Origin: a virus
Strand: one strand, 5' to 3'
Virus record (IMG/VR): IMGVR_UViG_3300025168_000071
Location: 1 to 64,000 of that record
DNA: 64,000 nt
Under the pieces are notes generated by a model. That model searched no databases. It was not told where the DNA came from and was given only the letters and a program-made list of their open reading frames with translations. How positions within the stretch are numbered: position 1 is the first letter of the stretch; every line of letters begins with the position of its first letter. Positions 1 through 8,713 of this stretch are shown here, piece after piece. The translations under genes were made by a program, and so were the position numbers.

Positions 1-931
1 GAATTTGGTCTTGTAGCTGCTGCAGGAGTTCTATAGATTTTTGATCTCCCATAATTAAACCATTTAATGCGTTCATAGCTTGAAGGGGAGGATTGCTTAG
101 GGTTGTCTGGGTTACGGTGGTAGTCGCAATATCGGGGACGTTATCGGCAGCTTGGCCGGCCACATCGGCTAATTTTCTGGCCTCTTCTTTCTGCAGAAGC
201 TCAACACCGTATTTGATAGTTTCTCTTGTTGACCTTTCTATATAGCTGCCAACGCCCACCTCTACATCCTGTGGGTTATTTGCCATCTCTAATATTTCTT
301 GTGAAACTCTTTCTAATCCTTCAACACCTTCAGATAGTTTTGCTATTTGGCGTAACTCCTCTTCATTCGCGACAATCTTAGAAACAATTTCTCCATCTGC
401 ATCGAAAGTAGTACCATCCACGGCACACCCTTCTTGTAGATTTTTTGTCTTTTTAGACTCGTTAAGACAACTCGAAAATATGTGGCTGAGTGCATACAGG
501 ACTATTAAAGCCACTATAACCTTTATGGCAATCGTACCAATTCTGTATATAGTGGGGTGCTTCTCCTCAAAGCGCGCCAAGAAGCCTTTAATTTTGTTAA
601 TAATTCCTGCTAGCTTCGAAGCATATTTAATAACCTTATCTTTGATTCTGTCTATGAACATAAACGCCTGAGTAGACAGATATAAAACAGGGTTACTAGC
701 CATATCGGCTAATGCCGCTTCATCTAATTGCTCGATATGGTAATCGACTGAACGTTCCCAGTTTTCAAGGAATGTTTCTATTGCATTCTCATTCTCGTTT
801 AAAAGATGGAGCGCATCATAGAAAGAGGTTTGGCGGACTGTGTCATCCTCAAAAAGATATAAGTATCCGTAGTCCTTAGCTTTTTCGCTTTCAGTCAAGT
901 ACTGGCGCCAATTTTCCATTAAGAGCTTCAT
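1..931 (-). CDS. Tagged membrane-anchored protein, 3' end outside window
   Basis: The reading frame runs off the left edge, so only the first ~310 residues are seen. It begins MKLLMENWRQYLTES, the N-terminal tag shared with several enzymes to its right. One hydrophobic segment (about residues 130-150, IAIKVIVALIVLYALSHIF) is followed by a Glu-rich, probably helical region. No enzymatic motif is visible. Its ATG lies 2 nt after the stop of the upstream acidic gene. The tag suggests an internal head protein, but a membrane segment in such a protein is unusual and might act after DNA entry. Function unknown. Confidence 0.75.
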   Translation of the reverse strand, partial: MKLLMENWRQYLTESEKAKDYGYLYLFEDDTVRQTSFYDALHLLNENENAIETFLENWERSVDYHIEQLDEAALADMASNPVLYLSTQAFMFIDRIKDKVIKYASKLAGIINKIKGFLARFEEKHPTIYRIGTIAIKVIVALIVLYALSHIFSSCLNESKKTKNLQEGCAVDGTTFDADGEIVSKIVANEEELRQIAKLSEGVEGLERVSQEILEMANNPQDVEVGVGSYIERSTRETIKYGVELLQKEEARKLADVAGQAADNVPDIATTTVTQTTLSNPPLQAMNALNGLIMGDQKSIELLQQLQDQI

Positions 932-933
932 GA

Positions 934-1749
934 TTAAAGCCCCAGTGCAATCTCGTCTGCGGTCGGTCGCGAGAGGTCTTCCATCATTGCCTCTTCCCCA
1001 CCACCGGCGTCGTTTTTCGCCATATCATATGCTTGATTGGTGGGCTCTTCTACAGAGCCAGAAAGCTCAGTTTCAAACTTATCAAAATACAGCTTTGTGT
1101 TGGCAATTAGGTAATCATAGAATAGCTCTTGATCTTCGGGGTTTGAGAGCAGTTCGAATGAATCGATAATATTGCTCTCGATCTTTTTGAATGTGGAATA
1201 AGCAATATTCCGGCCAGTCTCATCGGCACCCTCAATTCCGAAGTTATCGCGAGGATCTTCGGGTTCTGTATCAGCAGAAATTTCTGAATCAGTGCGGATA
1301 TCAATAAATTTGTCGTCATCGGAGGGCCCGGTTACATCATCGGTGATCTCAATGTCAATTTCTTCTTCTAATGCCTCATCAGCTGCAGCCTCGTTATCAC
1401 CCGCCTTGGTATTGGCTTCGACAGGTGTGAGGGTATCAATAATAGCCTGCACAATGTGAGCGCGGAATGACTTTCGTTGTTCTGGGTCAGTCGTCATCGA
1501 CTTAAAATCATCTTCCAAAACTGGCACAATCTTCTTAAGAAGCTCCTCAAGCACGTTAATACCCGTAGATTTGTTAGGCGTAGGATCCACATCTGCAGTC
1601 TGGCGCTCTTCAAGCGTCTTCATTTCTTCGTCCATAAATGCACAAATAATTCCACGTAACTCCTGCTCTTCATTCAGTTTTTTTGTCTTGACATAGCGGA
1701 TCAAAGATCGTATACTAGATCTAAGGTTCTGCTCTTCTTTATGATTCAT
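934..1749 (-). CDS. Acidic protein, prohead-core-like
   Basis: A 271-aa protein with a basic N-terminus followed by a long Asp/Glu-rich middle (about residues 120-175) and a helical C-terminal part. KKLNE occurs at about residues 28-32 and fits the (L/I)xE cleavage consensus of T4-type prohead proteases. The start overlaps the end of the ligase-like/nucleotidyltransferase gene by 4 nt. Composition and neighbours suggest a core or scaffold protein, but no family is recognised. Confidence 0.7.
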   Translation of the reverse strand: MNHKEEQNLRSSIRSLIRYVKTKKLNEEQELRGIICAFMDEEMKTLEERQTADVDPTPNKSTGINVLEELLKKIVPVLEDDFKSMTTDPEQRKSFRAHIVQAIIDTLTPVEANTKAGDNEAAADEALEEEIDIEITDDVTGPSDDDKFIDIRTDSEISADTEPEDPRDNFGIEGADETGRNIAYSTFKKIESNIIDSFELLSNPEDQELFYDYLIANTKLYFDKFETELSGSVEEPTNQAYDMAKNDAGGGEEAMMEDLSRPTADEIALGL

Positions 1750-3818
1750 GTTTTAATTCCTCTTTCAATAAGTAGTTTATATACATCCATAACTAAACTC
1801 ATATCAATATTTTCGTTTTTCTTTTTAGTGTCTCGCTTACCCGGAGTAAATCCCAAGGTACGCATAACTAAAGGGTCATCTTTCTTTTTGCCCCCTTTAC
1901 CTTGCTCGTCTTCACCAGAGTGGCCGGCTACTGCGCCGGTCGAGGCCATAGATACCTCTTCAAGGGGCTCATTAAGGCCCGTGTCGATGCCTAGGATGGA
2001 CAGAAAATCATATACGTCCCCTTCACCACCTATGAAATCTTCAAGCAGCTCTACGGCTTCCACGTCCTCTGTAGCCTTTCCTAAAAGATATCGCATATCA
2101 GAAGCATGGAAGTCGCGTGGCTCCTTCTTGGGATCTTTTACGCTAGGCATCTCTGCTGCCAAAGGGGATTGCTCTAAAAGTGCCATATATTCTGGCCCGT
2201 GTTGGGCTGCTGCACAAGCGATACTGCGAGGGTCTAACAGCTCTACCCCATCTTTAACATACTTTTCGGCTTCATTCCACCGTTTCCAATCGTCACATTT
2301 TTCGCTTGAGCCCAATGTAAGCACATCACCCGGCTGCAATGGCCCTCCGTCACCCATAAAATCATATGCAGCTGTCAATGGTGAAGCTGCAGCAGATATT
2401 TCAATAGTAACGGGACCACCCGGCGCGAGTAGATGGCCTGCTAACGATTCCCACATTTCCTTTGCATGTGCAGCTGTGACGACAGTTCCATCCTCTAAAG
2501 TTCTGCTGGTGTTGAGTGGATTAGAAATGAGAACCTTAACTACTTCGTTATTTGCTGCATATTCTTCAACCATAGCAAGATGTCCCCTGTGAGGTGGCTT
2601 AAAAGCCCCCGGAACAAGGGCAACCTTTTTTCCAGCAGCGGCGGCTGGGTTGACATCCGCGACGGAACTGTCAACAATGTTTAATTCAATAGCACTATCT
2701 TCGTCATCTTCTTGCTCATTAACTTGCCCAAATCCTCCTCCCATATTACCAACAATGAATTCCCCGGTAATTTTAACAGGATTAGGCCCGAACATCTTAT
2801 CGTGACGTAGAACAACACCCTCATGCCCCATTACGTCACCCATAGGGCTTGTTAGGCCCTTTAAAATTTCATTTCCGAGTACTCGGGTGGCATGCATGAA
2901 GATAGCGCCGTAAATAGCAGCCTCGGCATCTGTATCTTCTATCAAATCTATAATTGGAACAGTTTGATTGAGAATATTCATATAAAGCTGTTTGTGAAGA
3001 GGATGTGTTCGTTTTCCGTCTTTTAGCTTAATAGTTTTGTAACGAGGGTTAGAAGCCTCTTGAAGCCACTCACCCAAGCTCTTAGTAATCTCTCGATCAT
3101 CCGAAATACGAACGGTAAACGGCTGTGCTAACGCATTATCAAAATCAATGTCTATATCTACCAATCTTTCTGTTGGAACCGAAGAATAAACTTTAAATCC
3201 GTATTGTTCGGCAAAAGGTTGCATTTTTTTGACCAAAGAGTCCATAATTGAGGCTTCATAAGGTATTTCAACACTAGCAGCTTTAACGCCCTCCGGCCTT
3301 TGCATACCGGGCCTTTCCTTGCCCTTAGCAGCACCCGATTTACCAATTTTATGATAAAACTGATTTAAACCGTGAATTGCAAGGAAGTTTTCGTCATATT
3401 GAGTAACATTTGTGGTTCCTGCGACATATTCGGTATTTAGAAAGCGAGAAGGGTCTTCCCACATTCCTAATTGCTCTAATTCCGGTCTAATCTCTTCAAT
3501 GGCGCTGTTTAAAATACCCAAAAGCGCTTTAATCGCCGGCCGCATGCCGTGGCCTTCGGGAAAGCGGTCATCCACTCTCCTCATCGTGATTCCTTCGATA
3601 TCAATTGGTTTTAAAGAGCCTCTATCGACTGCAAACTGCTTTACATCGTCATCGCCAACAACTTTAAACGAAACATTAACGCCGTCAATCTTGACAGCAC
3701 CAGCACCTTTCTTTTCTACGTAAGTTTTGGCTCGATCAAAGAAATCTAAAAGATCGGAACCCCCGTTGACCCACGGAAGGTCAAAGGGGTGAGCCATATG
3801 TCCTGCGGCGCCGCCCAT
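1746..3818 (-). CDS. Ligase-like domain fused to HxGH nucleotidyltransferase
   Basis: A 690-aa two-domain protein. The N-terminal part carries a KIDG motif (K43-D45-G46) resembling the adenylated lysine motif I of RNA/DNA ligases and capping enzymes. A TEYV element near residue 130 and EGVVLR near residue 335 resemble motifs III and IV, and VKITGEF follows as a possible motif V. From about residue 400 there is a cytidylyltransferase/NMNAT-like domain: PGAFKPPHRGHL with the HxGH-type signature, and ASDMRYL near residue 573 in the place of the second signature (ISxxxxR). The C-terminus ends in a short helix. I infer two nucleotidyl-transfer activities in one chain, perhaps nucleic acid or NAD related; the substrates are unknown. 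The gene abuts a small coiled-coil gene upstream. Confidence 0.7.
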   Translation of the reverse strand: MGGAAGHMAHPFDLPWVNGGSDLLDFFDRAKTYVEKKGAGAVKIDGVNVSFKVVGDDDVKQFAVDRGSLKPIDIEGITMRRVDDRFPEGHGMRPAIKALLGILNSAIEEIRPELEQLGMWEDPSRFLNTEYVAGTTNVTQYDENFLAIHGLNQFYHKIGKSGAAKGKERPGMQRPEGVKAASVEIPYEASIMDSLVKKMQPFAEQYGFKVYSSVPTERLVDIDIDFDNALAQPFTVRISDDREITKSLGEWLQEASNPRYKTIKLKDGKRTHPLHKQLYMNILNQTVPIIDLIEDTDAEAAIYGAIFMHATRVLGNEILKGLTSPMGDVMGHEGVVLRHDKMFGPNPVKITGEFIVGNMGGGFGQVNEQEDDEDSAIELNIVDSSVADVNPAAAAGKKVALVPGAFKPPHRGHLAMVEEYAANNEVVKVLISNPLNTSRTLEDGTVVTAAHAKEMWESLAGHLLAPGGPVTIEISAAASPLTAAYDFMGDGGPLQPGDVLTLGSSEKCDDWKRWNEAEKYVKDGVELLDPRSIACAAAQHGPEYMALLEQSPLAAEMPSVKDPKKEPRDFHASDMRYLLGKATEDVEAVELLEDFIGGEGDVYDFLSILGIDTGLNEPLEEVSMASTGAVAGHSGEDEQGKGGKKKDDPLVMRTLGFTPGKRDTKKKNENIDMSLVMDVYKLLIERGIKT

Positions 3819-4079
3819 TTACTTTTCCTCGCTTTCATTTAAAGCTTCTTCAAGAATATTAAGCTTCTCTTCTAGCAAATCGACTCTGTTTTGCATCCGC
3901 CGAGCATACTTGCGTACTTCTTTAAGATTTTGCTCAGCCATGCTCAGCCGGCGCTTTTCAGCCAAAGTTTTTGGTTTAAAGTGTTTTACAATCTCTTGAA
4001 GAGACTGAATATACATAAAAATGTCTCTTTCAATATTTTCATTGATCAAATATTGCTGCCAATCCTGTTCTAAGGACAT
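3819..4079 (-). CDS. Small coiled-coil protein with tag-like N-terminus
   Basis: 86 aa, mostly charged heptad-like helix (about residues 20-80). The N-terminus reads SLEQDWQQYLINEN, a divergent form of the ENWRxYLNE tag, with a predicted (L/I)NE cleavage site. Its stop is adjacent to the start of the ligase-like gene. It is probably a head-core or assembly protein. The assignment rests on the tag and composition only. Confidence 0.65.
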   Translation of the reverse strand: MSLEQDWQQYLINENIERDIFMYIQSLQEIVKHFKPKTLAEKRRLSMAEQNLKEVRKYARRMQNRVDLLEEKLNILEEALNESEEK

Positions 4080-4090
4080 GAGTCATCTCC

Positions 4091-5326
4091 TTACTTCGTT
4101 TTCTTGACAATCGATGCAGTAATAGCCTTTCGGATAGCTTCTTGCATCGCGCGGGCTCTAGGATCAGGTGTACCGCGCTGAACACGGGGGTCTTTGCGAC
4201 CTCGGGCGCGCCTCTCATCCAAATCTTCTTCTTCATCATCGTCGTAGTCGCGATCTTTAATAAGAGAGTCTAAATGATGTCTAATAGCCTTGAGATGCTC
4301 GTCGTCAGACATAGCGTTATCCTCATAGTGCTCTTTCTCAGAATCATCATGAACCTTGTGGTGCGGATGCCGCTTCTCAAAGTCCTTTCCAGTGCCCTCT
4401 TCATCCTCATCGCCTTTACGATCACCGTCGCGAGAATAATCCTCCTCATCTTCGTGATCACCAGCACCCTCATCGCCCGACTTGGAGCCGCCCTCTACAA
4501 GGGCCTTCTTGAGGGCTTTCTTGAAACGCTCTTGGATATCAATAACCATCTCGTCGTCGGCCTGAGCATCTCCGCCCATGCCGCCTAGAGCAGCCTGTAA
4601 GCGGGCCACAAGGTCGCCAAGCTCATCAACAATAGCGTTGGGGTCCTGCGGGCCTTCCTCATCGTCTGCGCCCTGCATTACAACAACCTCGTCTTCCGCT
4701 GTTTCTGGCTCATGACTACCACAACCCATTTCTTCGAGTGTCCCGTCAAGGTTTTCACCTTCGGCTTCCATCTTATCATCGTCGTCCTTATCGGCGTCGT
4801 CTGAACCTGTATAATCTTCATTTAACTTGGTTAGATCCATTTTGAATCCCCAAGCCTCACTTAGGAGACTTTTAATCTCTCCATTCTTCCAATCTTTTAT
4901 TGACATAGCTTTTTCTACTCCTTTTTGTAGATGTTCAAAATAAATAGTCTGCTTTATGCTGTCTTCCCAATCTCGGAAGCATAAATTTCCAATTTCATAC
5001 GCCTGCCTTTCCATTTCACGGAGATGCGAGTCGTTTTGGGCATAACCTTCACCCATTTCACCGACATTTTCGAACTGGCCATTACAATTTTGTGTATGGT
5101 GTACTAACTCGTGTGATAATGAGCGCATAACGTCTTTTGGATGCCGACCATTGATATAAAGTGTTACGGCTTTCGCACTTGGATCATAATATGCTGTTTT
5201 CCCAAGCGGATTTTGTGCATTTTGTTCATCTCGCCGTACAAAGAGCCTTGGAGGGTTTTGAAAGCCCATTCTTTCTTGCGCAAACGGCATAAACTGCTTA
5301 ATTAACGGCTTTATGATGTCAATCAT
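4091..5326 (-). CDS. HExxH metallopeptidase domain with long acidic tail
   Basis: 411 aa. SHELVHHTQN (H72-E73-H76) is a zinc metallopeptidase motif, and Glu residues at about 104-111 (EMERQAYE) could supply the third ligand as in gluzincins. From about residue 165 the chain becomes extremely Asp/Glu- and later His/Arg-rich, typical of head-core or scaffold proteins. SLLSEAWGF and KLNEDYTG at the junction look like prohead-protease-type cleavage sites, so the peptidase and acidic part may be separated during maturation. It overlaps the VOC gene by 8 nt. Confidence 0.7.
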   Translation of the reverse strand: MIDIIKPLIKQFMPFAQERMGFQNPPRLFVRRDEQNAQNPLGKTAYYDPSAKAVTLYINGRHPKDVMRSLSHELVHHTQNCNGQFENVGEMGEGYAQNDSHLREMERQAYEIGNLCFRDWEDSIKQTIYFEHLQKGVEKAMSIKDWKNGEIKSLLSEAWGFKMDLTKLNEDYTGSDDADKDDDDKMEAEGENLDGTLEEMGCGSHEPETAEDEVVVMQGADDEEGPQDPNAIVDELGDLVARLQAALGGMGGDAQADDEMVIDIQERFKKALKKALVEGGSKSGDEGAGDHEDEEDYSRDGDRKGDEDEEGTGKDFEKRHPHHKVHDDSEKEHYEDNAMSDDEHLKAIRHHLDSLIKDRDYDDDEEEDLDERRARGRKDPRVQRGTPDPRARAMQEAIRKAITASIVKKTK

Positions 5327-5660
5327 TCAAAAATACCTCTTTTTGCTTCGGAGAATACCAAATATATTCTAAATAGTTCCCAAATGGGTCTTCGACATAA
5401 ACTCCTATAGTTCCATCGCGATGATGGATTACCATACCTTCATTGGTCGGCAAATCTTCTTTATTTTCGACTAAAATCGCAAAATGGGCGTTAGCATAGT
5501 GGTTTCTATCGATTAAAGCGATATTGGTGTTTGCAACTTGAATTCTAGTGTATTTTTCATCTCGGAAAGTTACCAGTCCATTTAATTTTTGGCTATACCA
5601 CTTTTCTGCGACATCTAAGTCATCCACCAAGATAGCTATGTGGTCAATTTTTGAGTTCAT
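5319..5660 (-). CDS. VOC/glyoxalase-fold protein
   Basis: 113 aa, one vicinal-oxygen-chelate unit pair. It starts DHIAILVDDLDVAEKWY, typical of the first beta-alpha unit with a metal-binding His. It ends VYVEDPFGNYLEYIW, with the family's DPxGNxxE motif supplying the Glu ligand. A second His lies in NAHFAILVE. The fold is used for glyoxalase, dioxygenase and drug-resistance functions; the substrate here cannot be told. It overlaps both neighbours, indicating co-transcription. Confidence 0.8.
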   Translation of the reverse strand: MNSKIDHIAILVDDLDVAEKWYSQKLNGLVTFRDEKYTRIQVANTNIALIDRNHYANAHFAILVENKEDLPTNEGMVIHHRDGTIGVYVEDPFGNYLEYIWYSPKQKEVFLND

Positions 5661-5943
5661 GGTTTAGCTCCTCTTTTTTAGAGGGTGAAACGAGTCTTAA
5701 GCTTAAAGTAAAAAACTCTAGTTCGCGGGTTGCGTCATTTATCGGAATTACCCGCGAAATTGATACAAGTCTATTGGATTTAATTTCATTCTTTACTTTA
5801 ATAATTATCCCGTAATGCATATCCCAGCCATTTTTTTCTGAATTCCATCGCGACCACTCCACTATATCCCCTACATCGAGCCGATCCGCAAAGTTCTCAC
5901 CAAAGATTGGCTTTTCATTCATTATACGATACCATCCAAGCAC
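5644..5943 (-). CDS. Small GDIV-type beta protein
   Basis: 99 aa. LDVGDIVEW followed by a GIIIKV strand and alternating hydrophobic strands matches the layout of the GDLV family common in the 18-42 kb region, which is probably an SH3-like small barrel. It overlaps genes on both sides. Function unknown. Confidence 0.6.
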   Translation of the reverse strand: MLGWYRIMNEKPIFGENFADRLDVGDIVEWSRWNSEKNGWDMHYGIIIKVKNEIKSNRLVSISRVIPINDATRELEFFTLSLRLVSPSKKEELNHELKN

Positions 5944-6142
5944 AATAGCCTTTAAGTAACAAATCCTTCATCTTTTCATATGCTGACACCTCTTCGGTAA
6001 AAGGTCCATCTGTCATTAAGATGATATTTTCTGTGCTATAATAATACACAAGATAGGCTCGCGCACCTTTCTTCAAGGTATCATTAAAGATATACCGGCG
6101 CCGCCGGCCCATTGCTCCACGTGTAGCTCTTTTGTTGCTCAT
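5915..6142 (-). CDS. Small basic protein, unknown
   Basis: About 75 aa from the ATG I prefer; an in-frame TTG lies two codons upstream. The N-terminus is very basic (KRATRGAMGRRRRY), followed by a mixed domain. It overlaps the downstream gene by 29 nt. No family recognised. Confidence 0.5.
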   Translation of the reverse strand: MSNKRATRGAMGRRRRYIFNDTLKKGARAYLVYYYSTENIILMTDGPFTEEVSAYEKMKDLLLKGYCAWMVSYNE

Positions 6143-6178
6143 TGTCAAAATTAAATAGCAACAAAACGCATAACATAT

Positions 6179-6328
6179 TTAAAGATACATAGATTTTTTA
6201 ACTTGACACATCAATAGGGCCGCTAAAAGACTGACTGTGGTGAATTCAAAACCCCACACTCCGTACGACACCCACGATAATACCATCAGTAATGCAAATT
6301 TCCAAAAGAAGCCAAATTCAAATAACAT
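6179..6328 (-). CDS. 49-aa membrane protein, holin-like
   Basis: A short reading frame, MLFEFGFFWKFALLMVLSW onward, with two hydrophobic stretches and a short basic C-terminus (QVKKSMYL). Its ATG overlaps the TGA of the upstream gene (TGATG), a translational-coupling arrangement. It lies near a coiled-coil/TM protein, so a lysis role is possible but unproven. Confidence 0.55.
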   Translation of the reverse strand: MLFEFGFFWKFALLMVLSWVSYGVWGFEFTTVSLLAALLMCQVKKSMYL

Positions 6329-6648
6329 CAATCAAACCCTGTATAAATTAATTCTTCCGCCACTACTAGTATAACATCATTAGACGCAGTGTATACCAAA
6401 ATTCTTCCTAAATCATCTTGTTCACCACTTAGGATATAGCATTTAATACCTCGCGCCACTCGTACAACTGATTTTTGAGAAGGGTCATAAAACCAATCAT
6501 ACCCTTGTCCCTGTATGGCATATTCGGGAATTAACTCATCATCTTCATCAATAGTACCACTCATCTGGCTAAAGATTCTCTTTAATAATTCTTTGTTAAC
6601 ATAAGTTGCAGCCATATAATAATTAGACGCTGTACATGTAGGATGCAT
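6328..6648 (-). CDS. Hypothetical protein
   Basis: About 106 aa from the ATG; an in-frame TTG lies two codons earlier. Mixed alpha/beta composition with a hydrophobic C-terminal strand pair (VILVVAEELIYTGFD). No motif recognised. It is coupled to the small membrane protein downstream. Confidence 0.5.
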   Translation of the reverse strand: MHPTCTASNYYMAATYVNKELLKRIFSQMSGTIDEDDELIPEYAIQGQGYDWFYDPSQKSVVRVARGIKCYILSGEQDDLGRILVYTASNDVILVVAEELIYTGFD

Positions 6649-6685
6649 AGTCAAAATATGCCCCTATTGTGTCAAAAACTTAAAT

Positions 6686-7006
6686 TTAAAAGAATTTTGA
6701 AAATGCCAATGCTGTGGCCATCAAAAATTGGACGACTGTAAATGTCGTAATCGCCTTTGTTTTGAACTGTTTTAAATCTTCGATTTCTTGTAATGCTGAT
6801 TTTAATTGAGGCGGCGATGCCACATCATCCATTTTTTCTTTCCAGACTTTAATATCTTGGACTCTGTCCTCTTTAGCTTTGAGTTCTGTTAGTTGACTCT
6901 TCATGTCCTGCAGCTCAGTCCGAAGGCCTTCGATGCCATGTGACAAAGTTTCTAACTGTTGCAAAACTAATTTTGAATACGTTTCCCAGCTATTCGAATC
7001 GGCCAT
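6686..7006 (-). CDS. Coiled coil with C-terminal TM, XhlA/holin-like
   Basis: 106 aa. A long amphipathic coiled coil (about residues 5-80, LRTELQDMKSQLTELKAKE) is followed by a single C-terminal hydrophobic segment (TTFTVVQFLMATALAFSKFF). This layout resembles haemolysin XhlA-type phage membrane proteins and some holin accessory proteins. A strong CTCCGGAGG ribosome binding site precedes the ATG. A lysis role is inferred. Confidence 0.6.
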   Translation of the reverse strand: MADSNSWETYSKLVLQQLETLSHGIEGLRTELQDMKSQLTELKAKEDRVQDIKVWKEKMDDVASPPQLKSALQEIEDLKQFKTKAITTFTVVQFLMATALAFSKFF

Positions 7007-7017
7007 ATAATAAATCC

Positions 7018-7062
7018 TCCGGAGATATTTTAATTAGTCTCCCCCGGGGGAAGAAAATAAGT
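7018..7062 (-). other. GC palindrome between genes
   Basis: The intergenic space between the tagged HAD gene and the coiled-coil/TM gene holds a CCCCCGGGGG palindrome at about 7037-7050. On the minus strand it is not followed by a T tract, so I do not call it an intrinsic terminator. Confidence 0.35.
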
Positions 7063-7650
7063 TTAATTTGCGTGATCTATATTTTCGTCGATATCTTCAG
7101 CATACTTAACTCTTCTTGCACGTATTTTGATGTCAGGGAAGACGTCTCTTAGTTCTTCCACTGCCTCTACGTTCTTACCGGAGTCATCAAAGAATAACAC
7201 GTCTGTTGCGCCGGCCCTAATTCTGTCATGAATCCAAGACGATTTGGCATGAGGATCTGAATCACCTAAAAGCTCAAATGTGATCATAGATGTATCGAGC
7301 CCAATGCTCTCAAGATAATCTCGAATTGAGGCCTCTGCTTCCGGAGCCCGAGCCGTTAAGATAGCTATTTCTCGACCTTCTGTTCCTGCGTTAAGGGCGT
7401 TACGGATAATATTAGTTATCTGCTTAATCTCTCTTGGGTTGATAACTTCATCGAACTCAGAGAAGTCATATTCATAATCTGGATTGATTTTGTGAGTTGC
7501 ATATTCGCCGGGAGTCATTTCGATTCTTTGTCCGGTATCAGTTGTAATATATATATTAGAATCGGACTTTGCGATTGTATCATCAAAATCAAAAACACGA
7601 AGCTTTGATTCATTCAAATACTGACGCCAATTTTCAAGTAGGAGTTTCAT
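7063..7650 (-). CDS. Tagged HAD-superfamily phosphatase
   Basis: 195 aa. Residues 1-14 are the tag MKLLLENWRQYLNE. Immediately after comes HAD motif I (VFDFDDTI), then motif II in LTAR, a Lys in AKSSW as motif III, and motif IV in FFDDSGKN. The set is complete for a phosphohydrolase or polynucleotide 3'-phosphatase-like enzyme acting on a small phosphorylated substrate. Placing the catalytic Asp a few residues after LNE suggests the tag is removed or tolerated. It is one of four consecutive tagged genes. Confidence 0.85.
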   Translation of the reverse strand: MKLLLENWRQYLNESKLRVFDFDDTIAKSDSNIYITTDTGQRIEMTPGEYATHKINPDYEYDFSEFDEVINPREIKQITNIIRNALNAGTEGREIAILTARAPEAEASIRDYLESIGLDTSMITFELLGDSDPHAKSSWIHDRIRAGATDVLFFDDSGKNVEAVEELRDVFPDIKIRARRVKYAEDIDENIDHAN

Positions 7651-7651
7651 A

Positions 7652-8713
7652 TTAGCTAAATAGTCCGAGATCAGTGATTACGAAATCCTTTGTCCCGGGC
7701 CGAACCATCACATTTCCAGAGTGAACATCTTTTGGTTGCCACTTTTGATCATCATGGAAATATCTCATCGCATTCATGAGTTGCCGCGCTTCCGGAAACA
7801 GTTTTTCTATGCTCTTTGGTGAGCGGCCAGCTAATGAAACTTCACCATGGCCTTGATGTATAGGAACTATTTGTTTTTCGAGAACTCTTTCAATAGAACT
7901 TATAAGTGACTCTTTAAATACTGCCGGGAGTGAGTCATACCACCCCGGGTCTTGTTTTAAATAGGGTAGCGATTCCTCAACGATTAAATCAACTATCACA
8001 CTCGGAGCAACCCAGTTGATCGCCGGCCCAGCGCCCTCATCGCTATAGCTAATGATTTCTTCATCATTATCAATAATCCTCTTTATAACTTTATTCGGGA
8101 CCTCCATAAGGATTTTCTTCATAACATCACGGGATCCTTGACTCAATATGAGGTTCCCATATAGAACGGTTGTAATAACATCATATGCGGCCTCGGGGTC
8201 TTTAAATATTGTGGCATACTTTTCGTGCCTTGACAAGTCGTTGTCTTTATCATTTAATCTGAATAGATCAGTTTTCACTCTTTCTGGGATGTCTTGGAGG
8301 ACTTCCATAAAGATATAGTAGTCTTTGTCACCTACAACCACATCATAAACATCAGGTAGATACTTGGCATATTTTTCAGGCATCGAAGCTTTATTTTCCA
8401 TCGCAAAACGATAGTTTCTAGCTTCCTGATCAGCACTGGCCGGCCCACCCCATAGGCGCCCGGTCACAACCTTTAGCGCATTACGCTCACCAGTTTCTCT
8501 GTTCTCGACCAAAAACACTTCGCCCATTTGGCCCTTGCCAAGTTTCTTAATATAGTGGAAACCGAGTTTATCAGCGGTCTTCTTGACTCTCGTTAAGAAC
8601 TCCTCTTCTTCTTGGCGAGGTCCGCCAGCCATGGTGGCAGTGTCGGTGTTGTTAATACCAAGCGAAATTTCTTCGTTTACAAACTTTCGCCAATTTTCAA
8701 GTAGGAGTTTCAT
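7652..8713 (-). CDS. Tagged protein-kinase-like protein ending at the DFG position
   Basis: 353 aa beginning MKLLLENWRKFVNEE. The Gly-rich loop is GKGQMGEVF (G59-G64), the VAIK-type lysine is K81 (NALKVV), the catalytic loop is KDVHSGN (D329, N334) and the metal-binding Asp is D348 in DLG. The chain ends five residues after DLG, so the activation segment and C-lobe helices after it are absent. Instead there is a long helical insert (about 150-300) before the catalytic loop. It may be an atypical or small-molecule kinase rather than a Ser/Thr kinase. Its start overlaps the exonuclease end by 4 nt. Confidence 0.75.
   Translation of the reverse strand: MKLLLENWRKFVNEEISLGINNTDTATMAGGPRQEEEEFLTRVKKTADKLGFHYIKKLGKGQMGEVFLVENRETGERNALKVVTGRLWGGPASADQEARNYRFAMENKASMPEKYAKYLPDVYDVVVGDKDYYIFMEVLQDIPERVKTDLFRLNDKDNDLSRHEKYATIFKDPEAAYDVITTVLYGNLILSQGSRDVMKKILMEVPNKVIKRIIDNDEEIISYSDEGAGPAINWVAPSVIVDLIVEESLPYLKQDPGWYDSLPAVFKESLISSIERVLEKQIVPIHQGHGEVSLAGRSPKSIEKLFPEARQLMNAMRYFHDDQKWQPKDVHSGNVMVRPGTKDFVITDLGLFS

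Noticed and set aside
1741-2592. 283-aa plus-strand ORF
   Set aside because: Mirror of the ligase-like gene; Ser/Pro-rich, low-complexity, no start signal.
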